DNA of 64,000 nucleotides from Streptomyces sp. NBC_01353 (GTDB lineage Bacteria; Actinomycetota; Actinomycetes; Streptomycetales; Streptomycetaceae). The stretch spans positions 3,038,001-3,102,000 of the forward strand of contig NZ_CP108352.1 in NCBI RefSeq assembly GCF_036237275.1. Direction: 5' to 3'. The notes beneath the pieces are model-generated. The model was given only the letters and a program-made list of their open reading frames with translations. It was not told the DNA's origin and did no database searches. This document shows, piece by piece, positions 41,074-50,529 of the stretch (its first letter is position 1; each line of letters starts with the position of its first letter). A program made the position numbers and the translations under genes.

Positions 41074-42351
41074 TCACTTGGTGTTGATGACCTTGTCGAT
41101 CGCGGCGTCCGCGTCCTTGGCGGCGGCCTCGACCGACTTCTTGCCGTTCGCGATGTCGATCAGCATCGTCTTGAGGATCTGGGCCTTCTCGACCTGACCC
41201 CAGCCCGGAGCGGTCGGGACGAACCAGCTGGACTCGGCGGCCGTGGCGGCGACCGTGGTGGCCGGGTCGTTCTTCAGCGGGGCGAGGTCCGCCTTGTTGT
41301 TGGGCAGGTTGCCCTTGGCGACGAGGCCCTTCTGGCCCTCGGCGCCGGTGAAGGCGTTGATCCACTCGGCCGCGACGCCCTGCGCCTTGGACTTGACCGG
41401 GATGGCCAGGTCGGAGCCGCCGAGGAAGACCGGGAGGTTCTTGCCGGACGGGCCGGGCATCACGAAGTTCTCGAGCTTGTCCGCCAGCCCGCCGACCTTG
41501 TCGCTCTTCGGGTCGGCCGCGGTGGCGCCCTCCCAGCCGGCGGCGAACATCGCGGCGGCGTTGCCCTGGCCGAAGACGACCGGGCGGTCGGCCTCGTCCT
41601 TGGTCTTGTCGCCGTGCATGTACTTGTCGAGGATGGTCTTGTACTCGTTGAGGCCCTTGAGGGACTCCGCCGAGGACAGGTTCGACTTCCAGGTCTCGCC
41701 GTCCTGCTTGGCGATGGAGCCGCCGGCCTCGAAGACGAAGGACATCGCGGCGTACCAGTCGGGCGACGGCTGGTACCAGGCGCTGAACTTGTCGCCCTTC
41801 TTCTTCTGGATGGCGTCGAGCGCGGCGGTCAGCTCGGCCCAGGTCTTCGGGGCGGCCTTGACGCCGACCTCGGCGGCGATGTCCTTGCGCCAGGTGCCCA
41901 CGCGGCCACCGGCGTAGTACGGGACACCGTAGGTCTTGCCGTTGTAGGTGACCGAGTCCTTGAGGGCGTCGAGCCACTTGTCCGAGTTCTCGAACTTCGA
42001 CGCGTCGACCTCGGCGAAGGCGCCCTTGGCCATGTAGCTGATCATCTCGGAGTTGCCCATCTCGACAACGTCCGGGGCCTTGTCCGTGGCGAGCACCGCG
42101 TCGAGCTTGGTGTTCTTGTCCGGCCAGCCGTAGTACTCGTGCTTGATCTTGATGCCCGGGTGCTTCTTGGTGACCGCGTCGTCGGCGGCCTTCACCAGGT
42201 CGGGCCAGTTGTTCTGGGCGTCGACCGTCAGCCAGACGGTGAGCTCCTTGGCGTCTCCGCCGGCGTTGTCCCCGCTCTTGTCCGAACCGCACGCCGCGAT
42301 ACCGACCATGATGCCCGCGACGCCGATCGCCGCGATGAGCTTGCGCTTCAC
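41074..42351 (-). CDS. dasA: Chitobiose-binding lipoprotein DasA
   Basis: 425 aa from GTG 42351 (GGAGGGTGGC upstream); the longer open frame above is within the leader. KRKLIAAIGVAGIMVGIAAC carries a lipobox, so it is a lipoprotein. The mature part is an SBP_bac_1 carbohydrate-binding protein with ELTVWLTVDAQNNWPDLVKA, PDVVEMGNSEM, and VGTWRKDIAAEVGVKAAPKTW. It captures N,N'-diacetylchitobiose outside the membrane. Two dre sites stand in its promoter region. Confidence 0.95.
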   Translation of the reverse strand: MKRKLIAAIGVAGIMVGIAACGSDKSGDNAGGDAKELTVWLTVDAQNNWPDLVKAADDAVTKKHPGIKIKHEYYGWPDKNTKLDAVLATDKAPDVVEMGNSEMISYMAKGAFAEVDASKFENSDKWLDALKDSVTYNGKTYGVPYYAGGRVGTWRKDIAAEVGVKAAPKTWAELTAALDAIQKKKGDKFSAWYQPSPDWYAAMSFVFEAGGSIAKQDGETWKSNLSSAESLKGLNEYKTILDKYMHGDKTKDEADRPVVFGQGNAAAMFAAGWEGATAADPKSDKVGGLADKLENFVMPGPSGKNLPVFLGGSDLAIPVKSKAQGVAAEWINAFTGAEGQKGLVAKGNLPNNKADLAPLKNDPATTVAATAAESSWFVPTAPGWGQVEKAQILKTMLIDIANGKKSVEAAAKDADAAIDKVINTK

Positions 42352-42437
42352 GCCACCCTCCTCAGGGATGCCTGCAACCCCCCCACCGCGCGAAGACATA
42401 CGTCGAGTAGTGCTCGTGGGGCTGGGACCTGGCCTTT

Positions 42438-42453
42438 AATGGTTTAGACCAGT
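42438..42453 (-). promoter_or_regulatory. dre site 1 of dasA
   Basis: AATGGTTTAGACCAGT: both half sites TGGT and ACCA present; about 87 bp upstream of the dasA start. Confidence 0.85.
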
Positions 42454-42461
42454 ACCCGGAG

Positions 42462-42477
42462 CTTGGCCTAGACCTTT
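42462..42477 (-). promoter_or_regulatory. dre site 2 of dasA
   Basis: CTTGGCCTAGACCTTT: weaker dre, centred 24 bp from site 1, suggesting cooperative DasR binding between dasA and dasR. Confidence 0.7.
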
Positions 42478-42535
42478 AGGGGTGTCAAGGGTGTATAAGA
42501 AGGGCAGTCGCGTCCGTTATCGGACCGACACCTGA

Positions 42536-43399
<864 letters not shown>

Positions 43400-43609
43400 G
43401 CGGAACACGCCACTTCGGCGTGAACCGATGCCCCGGCACATCCGTGAGGAGTGTCGGGGCATTGTCGTCTCGACCGGGCCGCACAGATCGACACCCGTCC
43501 GTTATTCGGACGGGGGTTCCATGGAGCGAAACAGTCCCCTAGATTTCACGCGCATTACGCAGGTGATCCATGCGATCCATGGTGTTCAGCGAGGGGACGG
43601 AGTCGCCGT

Positions 43610-43864
43610 ATGTCTGAAGTGACACAAGGGAAACAACCGGTCGTCACACCGGTCCGTGTGGTGGTCGCGCTCTGTCTGATCGCGCCATTCGTGGCGATGC
43701 TCTGGGTGAGCTCGTACGCGAAGGTCGAACCGACCTTCGCCGGCATCCCGTTCTTCTACTGGTACCAGATGGCCTGGGTCGTCATCTCGACCGCGCTGAC
43801 CATGATCGCTTACAAGCTGTGGCAGCGTGACCAGCGCGCCCGCAAGGAAGGTGCGTCGAAGTGA
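43610..43864 (+). CDS. DUF3311 small membrane protein
   Basis: 84 aa from ATG 43610 (CGGAG upstream). Two membrane segments (VVVALCLIAPFVAMLWVSSY and YWYQMAWVVISTALTMIAY) with a basic tail. It overlaps the symporter start (GTGA) and in actinobacteria this family accompanies MctP/ActP-type symporters, so it is probably a small subunit. Confidence 0.87.
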   Translation: MSEVTQGKQPVVTPVRVVVALCLIAPFVAMLWVSSYAKVEPTFAGIPFFYWYQMAWVVISTALTMIAYKLWQRDQRARKEGASK

Positions 43865-45480
43865 ACGACGGCGTGAACGGCGTCGCACTCGCCGTCTTCA
43901 TCTTCTTCTTCCTGGCCGTCACGGTCATGGGATTCCTCGCCTCGCGCTGGCGCAGAGCCGAGAACGAGAACAGCCTCGACGAATGGGGTCTGGGCGGCCG
44001 CTCGTTCGGTACCTGGGTGACCTGGTTCCTGCTCGGCGGCGACCTCTACACCGCCTACACCTTCGTCGCCGTTCCGGCGGCCATCTACGCGGCGGGCGCG
44101 GCCGGCTTCTTCGCCGTCCCGTACACGATCCTCGTGTACCCGCTGATCTTCACCTTCCTGCCCCGCCTCTGGTCGGTGTCGCACAAGCACGGCTACGTCA
44201 CCACCTCCGACTTCGTCCGCGGCCGCTTCGGCTCCAAGGGCCTGTCGCTCGCGGTCGCCGTCACCGGCATCCTCGCCACCATGCCGTACATCGCGCTCCA
44301 GCTGGTCGGCATCCAGGCCGTCCTGGACGTGATGGGCGTGGGCGGCGGCGAGAACACGCACTGGTTCATCAAGGACCTGCCGCTGCTCATCGCCTTCGGT
44401 GTCCTCGCGGCGTACACCTACTCCTCGGGTCTGCGTGCCCCGGCGCTCATCGCCTTCGTCAAGGACACGCTGATCTACATCGTCATCGCGGTGGCGATCA
44501 TCTACATCCCGATCAAGCTGGGCGGCTTCGACGAGATCTTCGCCAAGGCCGGCGAGGCGTACGCGACGATCAACCCCGCCACCGAAAAGCCGCGCGGCGC
44601 GCTGGTGCCGGGCGAGATGGGCCAGTGGGGCTACGCGACGCTCGCGCTCGGCTCGGCGCTCGCGCTCTTCATGTACCCGCACTCGATCACGGCGACGCTC
44701 TCCTCGCGCAGCCGTGACGTGATCCGCCGCAACACCACGATCCTGCCGCTGTACTCGCTGATGCTGGGCCTGCTGGCACTGCTCGGCTTCATGGCGATCG
44801 CCGCCGGTGTGAAGGTGACCAACGGTCAGCTCGCGATCCCGCAGCTGTTCGAGAACATGTTCCCGGACTGGTTCGCGGGCGTGGCCTTCGCCGCCATCGG
44901 CATCGGCGCGCTGGTGCCGGCCGCGATCATGTCGATCGCCGCCGCCAACCTCTTCACCCGCAACATCTACAAGGACTTCCTGAAGCCGGACGCCACGCCG
45001 GAGCAGGAGACCAAGGTGTCCAAGCTGGTGTCGCTCCTGGTGAAGGTCGGAGCGCTGGCCTTCGTCCTCACCATGGACAAGACGGTGGCGATCAACTTCC
45101 AGCTGCTCGGTGGCATCTGGATCCTGCAGACCCTCCCGGCGCTGGTCGGCGGTCTGTTCACCCGCTGGTTCCACCGCTGGGCGCTGCTCGCCGGCTGGGC
45201 CGTCGGCATGGTCTACGGCACGGCGGCGGCGTACGGCGTGGCCAGCCCGACCCAGAAGCACTTCGGCGGCTCGTCCGCCGAGATCCCGGGCATCGGCGAG
45301 ATCGGCTACATCGGTCTCACCGCCTTCGTGATCAACGTGATCGTCACCGTCGTCCTCACCTTCGTCCTGAAGGCCGTCAAGGCCCCTGAGGGCATCGACG
45401 AGACCTCTCCGTCGGACTACACGGCGGACGCGGGCGACGCCGGCGTCAAGACGCTCCCCAAGGTCGGCGCCGGTCACTGA
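43861..45480 (+). CDS. mctP: Sodium:solute symporter, monocarboxylate permease MctP-like
   Basis: 539 aa, GTG start overlapping the DUF3311 stop. About 13 membrane segments of the SSS family (GVALAVFIFFFLAVTVMGFL; EWGLGGRSFGTWVTWFLLGGDLYTAYTF is the sodium-site region). The family imports lactate, pyruvate or acetate; no single substrate can be set. A hairpin follows the stop. Confidence 0.9.
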   Translation: MNDGVNGVALAVFIFFFLAVTVMGFLASRWRRAENENSLDEWGLGGRSFGTWVTWFLLGGDLYTAYTFVAVPAAIYAAGAAGFFAVPYTILVYPLIFTFLPRLWSVSHKHGYVTTSDFVRGRFGSKGLSLAVAVTGILATMPYIALQLVGIQAVLDVMGVGGGENTHWFIKDLPLLIAFGVLAAYTYSSGLRAPALIAFVKDTLIYIVIAVAIIYIPIKLGGFDEIFAKAGEAYATINPATEKPRGALVPGEMGQWGYATLALGSALALFMYPHSITATLSSRSRDVIRRNTTILPLYSLMLGLLALLGFMAIAAGVKVTNGQLAIPQLFENMFPDWFAGVAFAAIGIGALVPAAIMSIAAANLFTRNIYKDFLKPDATPEQETKVSKLVSLLVKVGALAFVLTMDKTVAINFQLLGGIWILQTLPALVGGLFTRWFHRWALLAGWAVGMVYGTAAAYGVASPTQKHFGGSSAEIPGIGEIGYIGLTAFVINVIVTVVLTFVLKAVKAPEGIDETSPSDYTADAGDAGVKTLPKVGAGH

Positions 45481-45497
45481 CCGTTCCGGTACACGCG

Positions 45498-45533
45498 AGG
45501 GCCCGGGGTCTCCGAGAGGAAACCCCGGGCCCT
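45498..45533 (+). terminator. mctP terminator
   Basis: AGGGCCCGGGGT and ACCCCGGGCCCT arms around a 12-nt loop, 18 bp after the stop. Confidence 0.85.
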
Positions 45534-45562
45534 TCGCCGTACCCCCGAGGCAGACTTCACTC

Positions 45563-46066
45563 ATGGACTTCACCATCAGGGCGGTACGGCCCGAGGAGTA
45601 CGAGGCCCTCGGCGAGATCACCGCGCGCGCCTTTCTCGACGACGGACATCTCGACTTCGGCGAGGACGACTCCTATCTGCATCTGCTGCGGGACGTGGCC
45701 AGGAGGGACGCCGAGGCGGAGGTGCTGGTGGCGGTGGACCGCGTCGGCACGGTGCTCGGCGGCGTGACCTTCGCCATGGGCGGCGGGGAGTGGGCCGACA
45801 TCGCGGGCGAGGGAGAGGCCGAGTTCCGGATGCTCGCCGTGGGGAAGGACGCCCGGGGCCGAGGTGTCGGCGAGGCGCTCGTACGGTTCTGTGTGGAGCG
45901 GGCCCGGGAGACCCCGGAATGCCGGCGGCTGGTGCTCTCCACCCAGTCGAACATGGCCTCCGCGCACCGGATCTACGAGCGGATGGGCTTCGTCCGTACC
46001 CCTGAACGGGACTGGAAGCCGCTCGCCGACATGGATCCCCTGTACACGTACGGCTTGGAGCTCTGA
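45563..46066 (+). CDS. GNAT family N-acetyltransferase
   Basis: 167 aa. TIRAVRPEEYEALGEITARAF starts the fold; FRMLAVGKDARGRGVGEALVRFCVERAR is the acetyl-CoA loop (RGRGVG); SAHRIYERMGFVRTPERDW ends it. CAGACT is six bases before the ATG, a weak leaderless pattern. The substrate is unknown. Confidence 0.87.
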   Translation: MDFTIRAVRPEEYEALGEITARAFLDDGHLDFGEDDSYLHLLRDVARRDAEAEVLVAVDRVGTVLGGVTFAMGGGEWADIAGEGEAEFRMLAVGKDARGRGVGEALVRFCVERARETPECRRLVLSTQSNMASAHRIYERMGFVRTPERDWKPLADMDPLYTYGLEL

Positions 46067-46076
46067 GCCACCAACG

Positions 46077-46124
46077 ACACAACATGTGGGGGGTGCTTCG
46101 AGGAGCGCCCCCCACATGTATGCT
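46077..46124 (+). promoter_or_regulatory. nrd promoter with paired NrdR-like boxes
   Basis: ACATGTGGGGGG (46082-46093) and its inverted copy CCCCCCACATGT (46108-46119) are centred on ACATGT elements exactly 32 bp apart, about three helical turns, as usual for NrdR boxes. TATGCT (46119-46124) is a -10 with TTCGAG 16 nt upstream between the boxes. The dyad could instead be a terminator for the GNAT gene, but the promoter placement just before the riboswitch favours NrdR control. Confidence 0.6.
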
Positions 46125-46131
46125 CGTGCTC

Positions 46132-46233
46132 GCTGTCCTCGCAGGGGAATCCGGTGCAAATCCGGAACTGTCCCGCAACGGTGTGGTTTCTGTGTGCTTG
46201 CACACCGGCCGAGTCCGAAGACCTGTGGACAGC
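46132..46233 (+). ncRNA. Cobalamin (B12) riboswitch of nrdAB
   Basis: P1 arms GCTGTCC (46132-46138) and GGACAGC (46227-46233) close the element. Inside are the conserved GGGAATCCGGTGCAAATCCGG, CTGTCCCGCAACGGTG and the B12 box CCGAGTCCGAAGACCTG. A 139-nt GC-rich expression platform separates it from nrdA. With adenosylcobalamin bound it is expected to switch off this class Ia reductase so that the B12-dependent class II enzyme is used. Confidence 0.93.
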
Positions 46234-46372
46234 GCGCCCGGTCCTTCCGTTCCGGGTGCACAGACGTCCGGGCCTCGCGGAGTGGGCCGCGGCGCGGCGC
46301 TGCCCTGCGTACGGGCGCGCCGCCGCCCGCCTTCCCCCGCCGGCCCCGAGCCGAGCGAGGGAGAGCCCCCAC

Positions 46373-48736
46373 GTGACCATCGCGCCCGCCGATCCGGCCG
46401 TAGCGATCGAGAGCGACGGACCCGGGACCGTACTTCTGCGGACCCTGACCGACGTCACCGCCGATCTCCTCGACACCGACCCCGGCAAGGTCGCCGCAGC
46501 CGCGCTGCGTGGCCGCAACGCCGGTTCGGACGAGGCCGAGCTGCGCGAGCTGGCCACGGAGGCGGCCGCCGGTCTGATCGCCGAGGACCCGGCGTACTCC
46601 CGGCTCGCAGCCCGGCTCCTGACGATCACCATCGCCGACGAGGCGGCCGGACAGGGCGCGTACTCCTTCTCCGCCTCGGTCGCCGTCGGTCACCACGAGG
46701 GCCTGATCGCCGACCGCACCGCCGAGTTCGTCCGGCTGCACGCCGAGCGGCTGGACACGCTCATCGACGCGGACGCGGACGACCGCTTCGGCTACTTCGG
46801 TCTGCGCACCCTCTTCTCCCGCTACCTGCTGCGCCACCCGATCACCCGCAAGGTGATCGAGACCCCGCAGCACTTCATGCTGCGCGTCGCCTGCGGTCTG
46901 GCCGAGGACGACTCCACCCACGCGCTGGACGAGGTCGCGGCGCTGTACGGGCTGATGAGCCGGCTCGACTACCTGCCCTCCTCCCCCACGCTCTTCAACT
47001 CCGGCACCCGCCACCCGCAGATGTCCTCCTGCTATCTGCTGGACTCCCCGCTGGACGAGCTGGACTCGATCTACGACCGCTACCACCAGGTCGCCCGCCT
47101 GTCGAAGCACGCCGGTGGCATCGGGCTCTCGTACTCCCGCATCCGCGCCCGCGGTTCGCTGATCCGCGGCACCAACGGGCACTCCAACGGCATCGTGCCG
47201 TTCCTGAAGACGCTCGACGCCTCCGTCGCCGCCGTGAACCAGGGCGGTCGGCGCAAGGGCGCGGCCGCGGTCTACCTGGAGACCTGGCACGCGGACATCG
47301 AGGAGTTCCTGGAGCTCCGTGACAACACGGGCGAGGACCAGCGCCGTACGCACAACCTGAACCTCGCGCACTGGATCCCGGACGAGTTCATGCGCCGGGT
47401 CAACGCGGACGCCGACTGGTCGCTGTTCTCCCCGGCCGACGTGCCCGAGCTTGTCGACCTGTGGGGCGAGGAGTTCGACGCCGCGTACCGGGCCGCCGAG
47501 GCGAAGGGCCTGGCCCGCAAGACCATGCCGGCCCGTGACCTCTACGGCCGGATGATGCGGACCCTGGCCCAGACCGGCAACGGCTGGATGACCTTCAAGG
47601 ACGCCTCGAACCGTACGGCCAACCAGACGGCCGAGCCGGGCCACACGGTCCACTCCTCCAATCTCTGCACGGAGATCCTGGAGGTCACGGACGACGGCGA
47701 GACGGCGGTCTGCAACCTGGGCTCGGTCAACCTCGGTGCCTTCGTCGTCGGTTCGGACATCGACTGGGAGCGGCTCGACGCGACCGTCCGTACGGCCGTC
47801 ACGTTCCTCGACCGGGTCGTGGACATCAACTTCTACCCGACCGAGCAGGCCGGCAACTCCAACGCCCGCTGGCGCCCGGTGGGCCTGGGCGCGATGGGTC
47901 TCCAGGACGTCTTCTTCCAGCTGAAGCTGCCCTTCGACTCCCCTGAGGCGCGCGCGCTGTCCACCCGTATCGCCGAGCGGATCATGCTCGCCGCGTACGA
48001 GGCGTCCGCCGACCTCGCCGAGCGCAACGGCCCGGTGCCGGCCTGGGACAAGACCCGCGCGGCCCGCGGTGTCCTGCACCCCGACCACTACGACGTCGAG
48101 CTCAACTGGCCCGAGCGCTGGGCCGCGCTGCGCGAGCGGATCGCCGCCGTCGGGATGCGCAACAGCCTCCTCCTCGCCATCGCGCCGACCGCGACCATCG
48201 CCTCGATCGCGGGCGTGTACGAGTGCATCGAGCCGCAGGTCTCCAACCTGTTCAAGCGCGAGACGCTCTCCGGCGAGTTCCTCCAGGTCAACTCCTACCT
48301 GGTCGACGAGCTGAAGAAGCTCGGCGTGTGGGACGCGCAGACCCGTGAGGCGCTGCGCGAGTCCAATGGCTCGGTGGCCGGCTTCACCTGGGTCCCGGCC
48401 GAGGTGCGCGAGCTGTACCGCACGGCGTGGGAGATCCCGCAGCGCGGCCTGATCGACATGGCGGCGGCCCGTACGCCGTTCCTCGACCAGTCGCAGTCCC
48501 TGAACCTGTTCCTGGAGACGCCGACGATCGGCAAGCTGTCGTCGATGTACGCGTACGCCTGGAAGCAGGGCCTGAAGACGACGTACTACCTGCGCTCCCG
48601 CCCGGCGACGCGGATCGCCCGCGCGGCCCAGGCCGCGACGCCGACCGCCGCCACCATCCCCGTCCAGCAGGTCGCCGACCCCGACGCCGTCGCCTGCTCC
48701 CTTGAGAACCCCGAGTCCTGCGAGGCCTGCCAGTAA
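46373..48736 (+). CDS. nrdA: Class Ia ribonucleotide reductase, large subunit
   Basis: 787 aa from GTG 46373; the longer frame upstream lies in the riboswitch. Active-site Cys is near residue 220 (SSCYLLDSP), NLCTEILE holds the Cys/Glu pair, GSVNLGAF and the redox pair CEAC at the C-terminal end (783-786) regenerate the site. It reduces ribonucleotides to deoxyribonucleotides with the NrdB radical. The stop overlaps the nrdB start by one base. It is controlled by the upstream B12 riboswitch and NrdR-like boxes. Confidence 0.97.
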   Translation: MTIAPADPAVAIESDGPGTVLLRTLTDVTADLLDTDPGKVAAAALRGRNAGSDEAELRELATEAAAGLIAEDPAYSRLAARLLTITIADEAAGQGAYSFSASVAVGHHEGLIADRTAEFVRLHAERLDTLIDADADDRFGYFGLRTLFSRYLLRHPITRKVIETPQHFMLRVACGLAEDDSTHALDEVAALYGLMSRLDYLPSSPTLFNSGTRHPQMSSCYLLDSPLDELDSIYDRYHQVARLSKHAGGIGLSYSRIRARGSLIRGTNGHSNGIVPFLKTLDASVAAVNQGGRRKGAAAVYLETWHADIEEFLELRDNTGEDQRRTHNLNLAHWIPDEFMRRVNADADWSLFSPADVPELVDLWGEEFDAAYRAAEAKGLARKTMPARDLYGRMMRTLAQTGNGWMTFKDASNRTANQTAEPGHTVHSSNLCTEILEVTDDGETAVCNLGSVNLGAFVVGSDIDWERLDATVRTAVTFLDRVVDINFYPTEQAGNSNARWRPVGLGAMGLQDVFFQLKLPFDSPEARALSTRIAERIMLAAYEASADLAERNGPVPAWDKTRAARGVLHPDHYDVELNWPERWAALRERIAAVGMRNSLLLAIAPTATIASIAGVYECIEPQVSNLFKRETLSGEFLQVNSYLVDELKKLGVWDAQTREALRESNGSVAGFTWVPAEVRELYRTAWEIPQRGLIDMAAARTPFLDQSQSLNLFLETPTIGKLSSMYAYAWKQGLKTTYYLRSRPATRIARAAQAATPTAATIPVQQVADPDAVACSLENPESCEACQ

Positions 48737-49752
48737 TGAGCTCCAACGAACAGAAGAACCTCCTCGACCCGGGCTTCGAGCTGACTCTCCGCCCCATGCG
48801 CTACCCGGACTTCTACGAGCGCTACCGGGACGCGATCAAGAACACCTGGACGGTGGAGGAGGTCGACCTCCACTCGGACGTCGCCGACCTCGCCAAGCTG
48901 ACGCCGGGTGAGCAGCACATGATCGGCCGTCTGGTCGCATTCTTCGCGACCGGTGACTCGATCGTCTCCAACAACCTCGTGCTGACGCTGTACAAGCACA
49001 TCAACTCCCCCGAGGCGCGGCTGTACCTCTCGCGCCAGCTGTTCGAGGAGGCCGTGCACGTCCAGTTCTATCTGACGCTGCTCGACACCTACCTGCCCAA
49101 CCCGGACGACCGCGCCGCCGCGTTCGCCGCCGTCGAGAACATCCCCTCCATCCGCGAGAAGGCGCAGTTCTGCTTCAAGTGGATGGACTCGGTCGAGAAG
49201 ATCGACCGGCTGGAGACGCAGGCCGACCGCCGTCGCTTCCTGCTGAACCTGATCTGCTTCGCCGCGTGCATCGAGGGCCTGTTCTTCTACGGCGCCTTCG
49301 CCTACGTGTACTGGTTCCGGTCCCGCGGTCTGCTGCACGGGCTCGCGACCGGCACCAACTGGGTGTTCCGCGACGAGACGATGCACATGAACTTCGCCTT
49401 CGAGGTCGTGGACACCGTCCGCAAGGAGGAGCCCGAGCTCTTCGACGACGCGCTCCAGCAGCAGGTCACCGACATGCTGAAGGAAGCCGTCGAGGCGGAG
49501 CTCCAGTTCGGCCGCGACCTGTGCGGCGAGGGCCTGCCGGGCATGAACACCGAGTCCATGCGCGAGTACCTCCAGTGCGTCGCCGACCAGCGCCTCCAGC
49601 GCCTGGGCTTCGCCCCGGTCTACGGCTCCGAGAACCCGTTCGCGTTCATGGAGCTCCAGGGCGTCCAGGAGCTGACGAACTTCTTCGAGCGCCGCCCGTC
49701 GGCCTACCAGGTCGCGGTCGAGGGTTCGGTGGACCTGGACGAGGACTTCTAG
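48736..49752 (+). CDS. nrdB: Class Ia ribonucleotide reductase, small subunit
   Basis: 338 aa, TAATG overlap with nrdA. The diiron-radical helix bundle shows LFEEAVHVQFYLTLLDTYL, EGLFFYGAFAYVYWF and FRDETMHMNFAFEV with Glu/His ligands and the radical Tyr. It generates the tyrosyl radical passed to NrdA. In S. coelicolor a regulator gene follows (nrdS); here a terminator follows directly and no third gene is present. Confidence 0.96.
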   Translation: MSSNEQKNLLDPGFELTLRPMRYPDFYERYRDAIKNTWTVEEVDLHSDVADLAKLTPGEQHMIGRLVAFFATGDSIVSNNLVLTLYKHINSPEARLYLSRQLFEEAVHVQFYLTLLDTYLPNPDDRAAAFAAVENIPSIREKAQFCFKWMDSVEKIDRLETQADRRRFLLNLICFAACIEGLFFYGAFAYVYWFRSRGLLHGLATGTNWVFRDETMHMNFAFEVVDTVRKEEPELFDDALQQQVTDMLKEAVEAELQFGRDLCGEGLPGMNTESMREYLQCVADQRLQRLGFAPVYGSENPFAFMELQGVQELTNFFERRPSAYQVAVEGSVDLDEDF

Positions 49753-49770
49753 GTCCCGGCCGTAGATGAA

Positions 49771-49805
49771 CGAAGGGCCCCGCTCCGGGGGAGCGGGGCC
49801 CTTCG
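49771..49805. terminator. Bidirectional terminator between nrdB and def
   Basis: Perfect 16-base arms CGAAGGGCCCCGCTCC and GGAGCGGGGCCCTTCG with a GGG loop between convergent genes. Confidence 0.92.
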
Positions 49806-49830
49806 TCATGCACTCGTACGACAGCGAGGA

Positions 49831-50460
49831 TCAGTCGTTCGGGACGGTCTCGTAGCGCGGGGTGCCCTCTTCCATCTGGCGCAGCGCGTCCTTGCGGTCG
49901 CGCTTGGAGAGGCGGTCGATGTACAGGTAGCCGTACAGGTGGTCCGTCTCGTGCTGGAGGCAGCGGGCGAAGTAGCCGGTGCCGCGGACCTTGATCGGGT
50001 TGCCCTGGGCGTCCTGGCCGTGGACCTCGGCGACGTCCGGGCGGGCCAGCGAGGCGTACGCGGTCGGGACCGACAGGCAGCCCTCGTTGGAGTCGTCCAG
50101 GACGCGGCGGTCGGCCGGCAGGTCCTGGAGCACCGGGTTGACGACGACACCGGTGTGCCGCATGCCCTCGTCGTCGGGGCAGTCGTAGACGAAGACCTTG
50201 AGGTCCACACCGATCTGGTTCGCGGCGAGGCCCACGCCCTCGGCCGCCTTCTGGCTGGCGAACATGTCGTCGATCAGCGCGGCGAGCTCGTCGCCGAACT
50301 CCGTGACCTCCTTGCACTCCTTGTGGAGCACCGGGTTGCCGACGACCGTGATCGGGCGCACCGTGCCGCGCTCGCGGTACGCGAGCTCACGCGCCTCGCA
50401 GTCCTCCGTGTCGACGACGAAACCGTCGTTGATCTGCTCGTCAGTCTCCTGCTGCGCCAT
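49831..50460 (-). CDS. def: Peptide deformylase
   Basis: 209 aa from ATG 50460. The three deformylase motifs are [10 protein letters not shown] (motif I), EGCLSV (motif II, Cys ligand) and [15 protein letters not shown] (motif III, HExxH). It removes the N-formyl group from new proteins using Fe2+. The N-terminal 40 residues form an acidic extension. Single gene, upstream of a strong shared terminator. Confidence 0.95.
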   Translation of the reverse strand: MAQQETDEQINDGFVVDTEDCEARELAYRERGTVRPITVVGNPVLHKECKEVTEFGDELAALIDDMFASQKAAEGVGLAANQIGVDLKVFVYDCPDDEGMRHTGVVVNPVLQDLPADRRVLDDSNEGCLSVPTAYASLARPDVAEVHGQDAQGNPIKVRGTGYFARCLQHETDHLYGYLYIDRLSKRDRKDALRQMEEGTPRYETVPND

Positions 50461-50529
50461 TCCGCCGCACGCCTTCCTCAGAACCCCAGTCGATGGTCCC
50501 GTACAGCCTAAGGGCATGATCCGGGCAGT

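Noticed and set aside
46082-46119. Simple rho-independent terminator for the GNAT gene
   Set aside because: Possible, but the -10 element abutting its end, the 32-bp box spacing and the riboswitch starting 12 bp later fit a promoter with NrdR boxes better.
45557-48088. 843-aa minus-strand open frame opposite nrdA
   Set aside because: Val/Gly/Arg-rich shadow; nrdA on the other strand is unambiguous.
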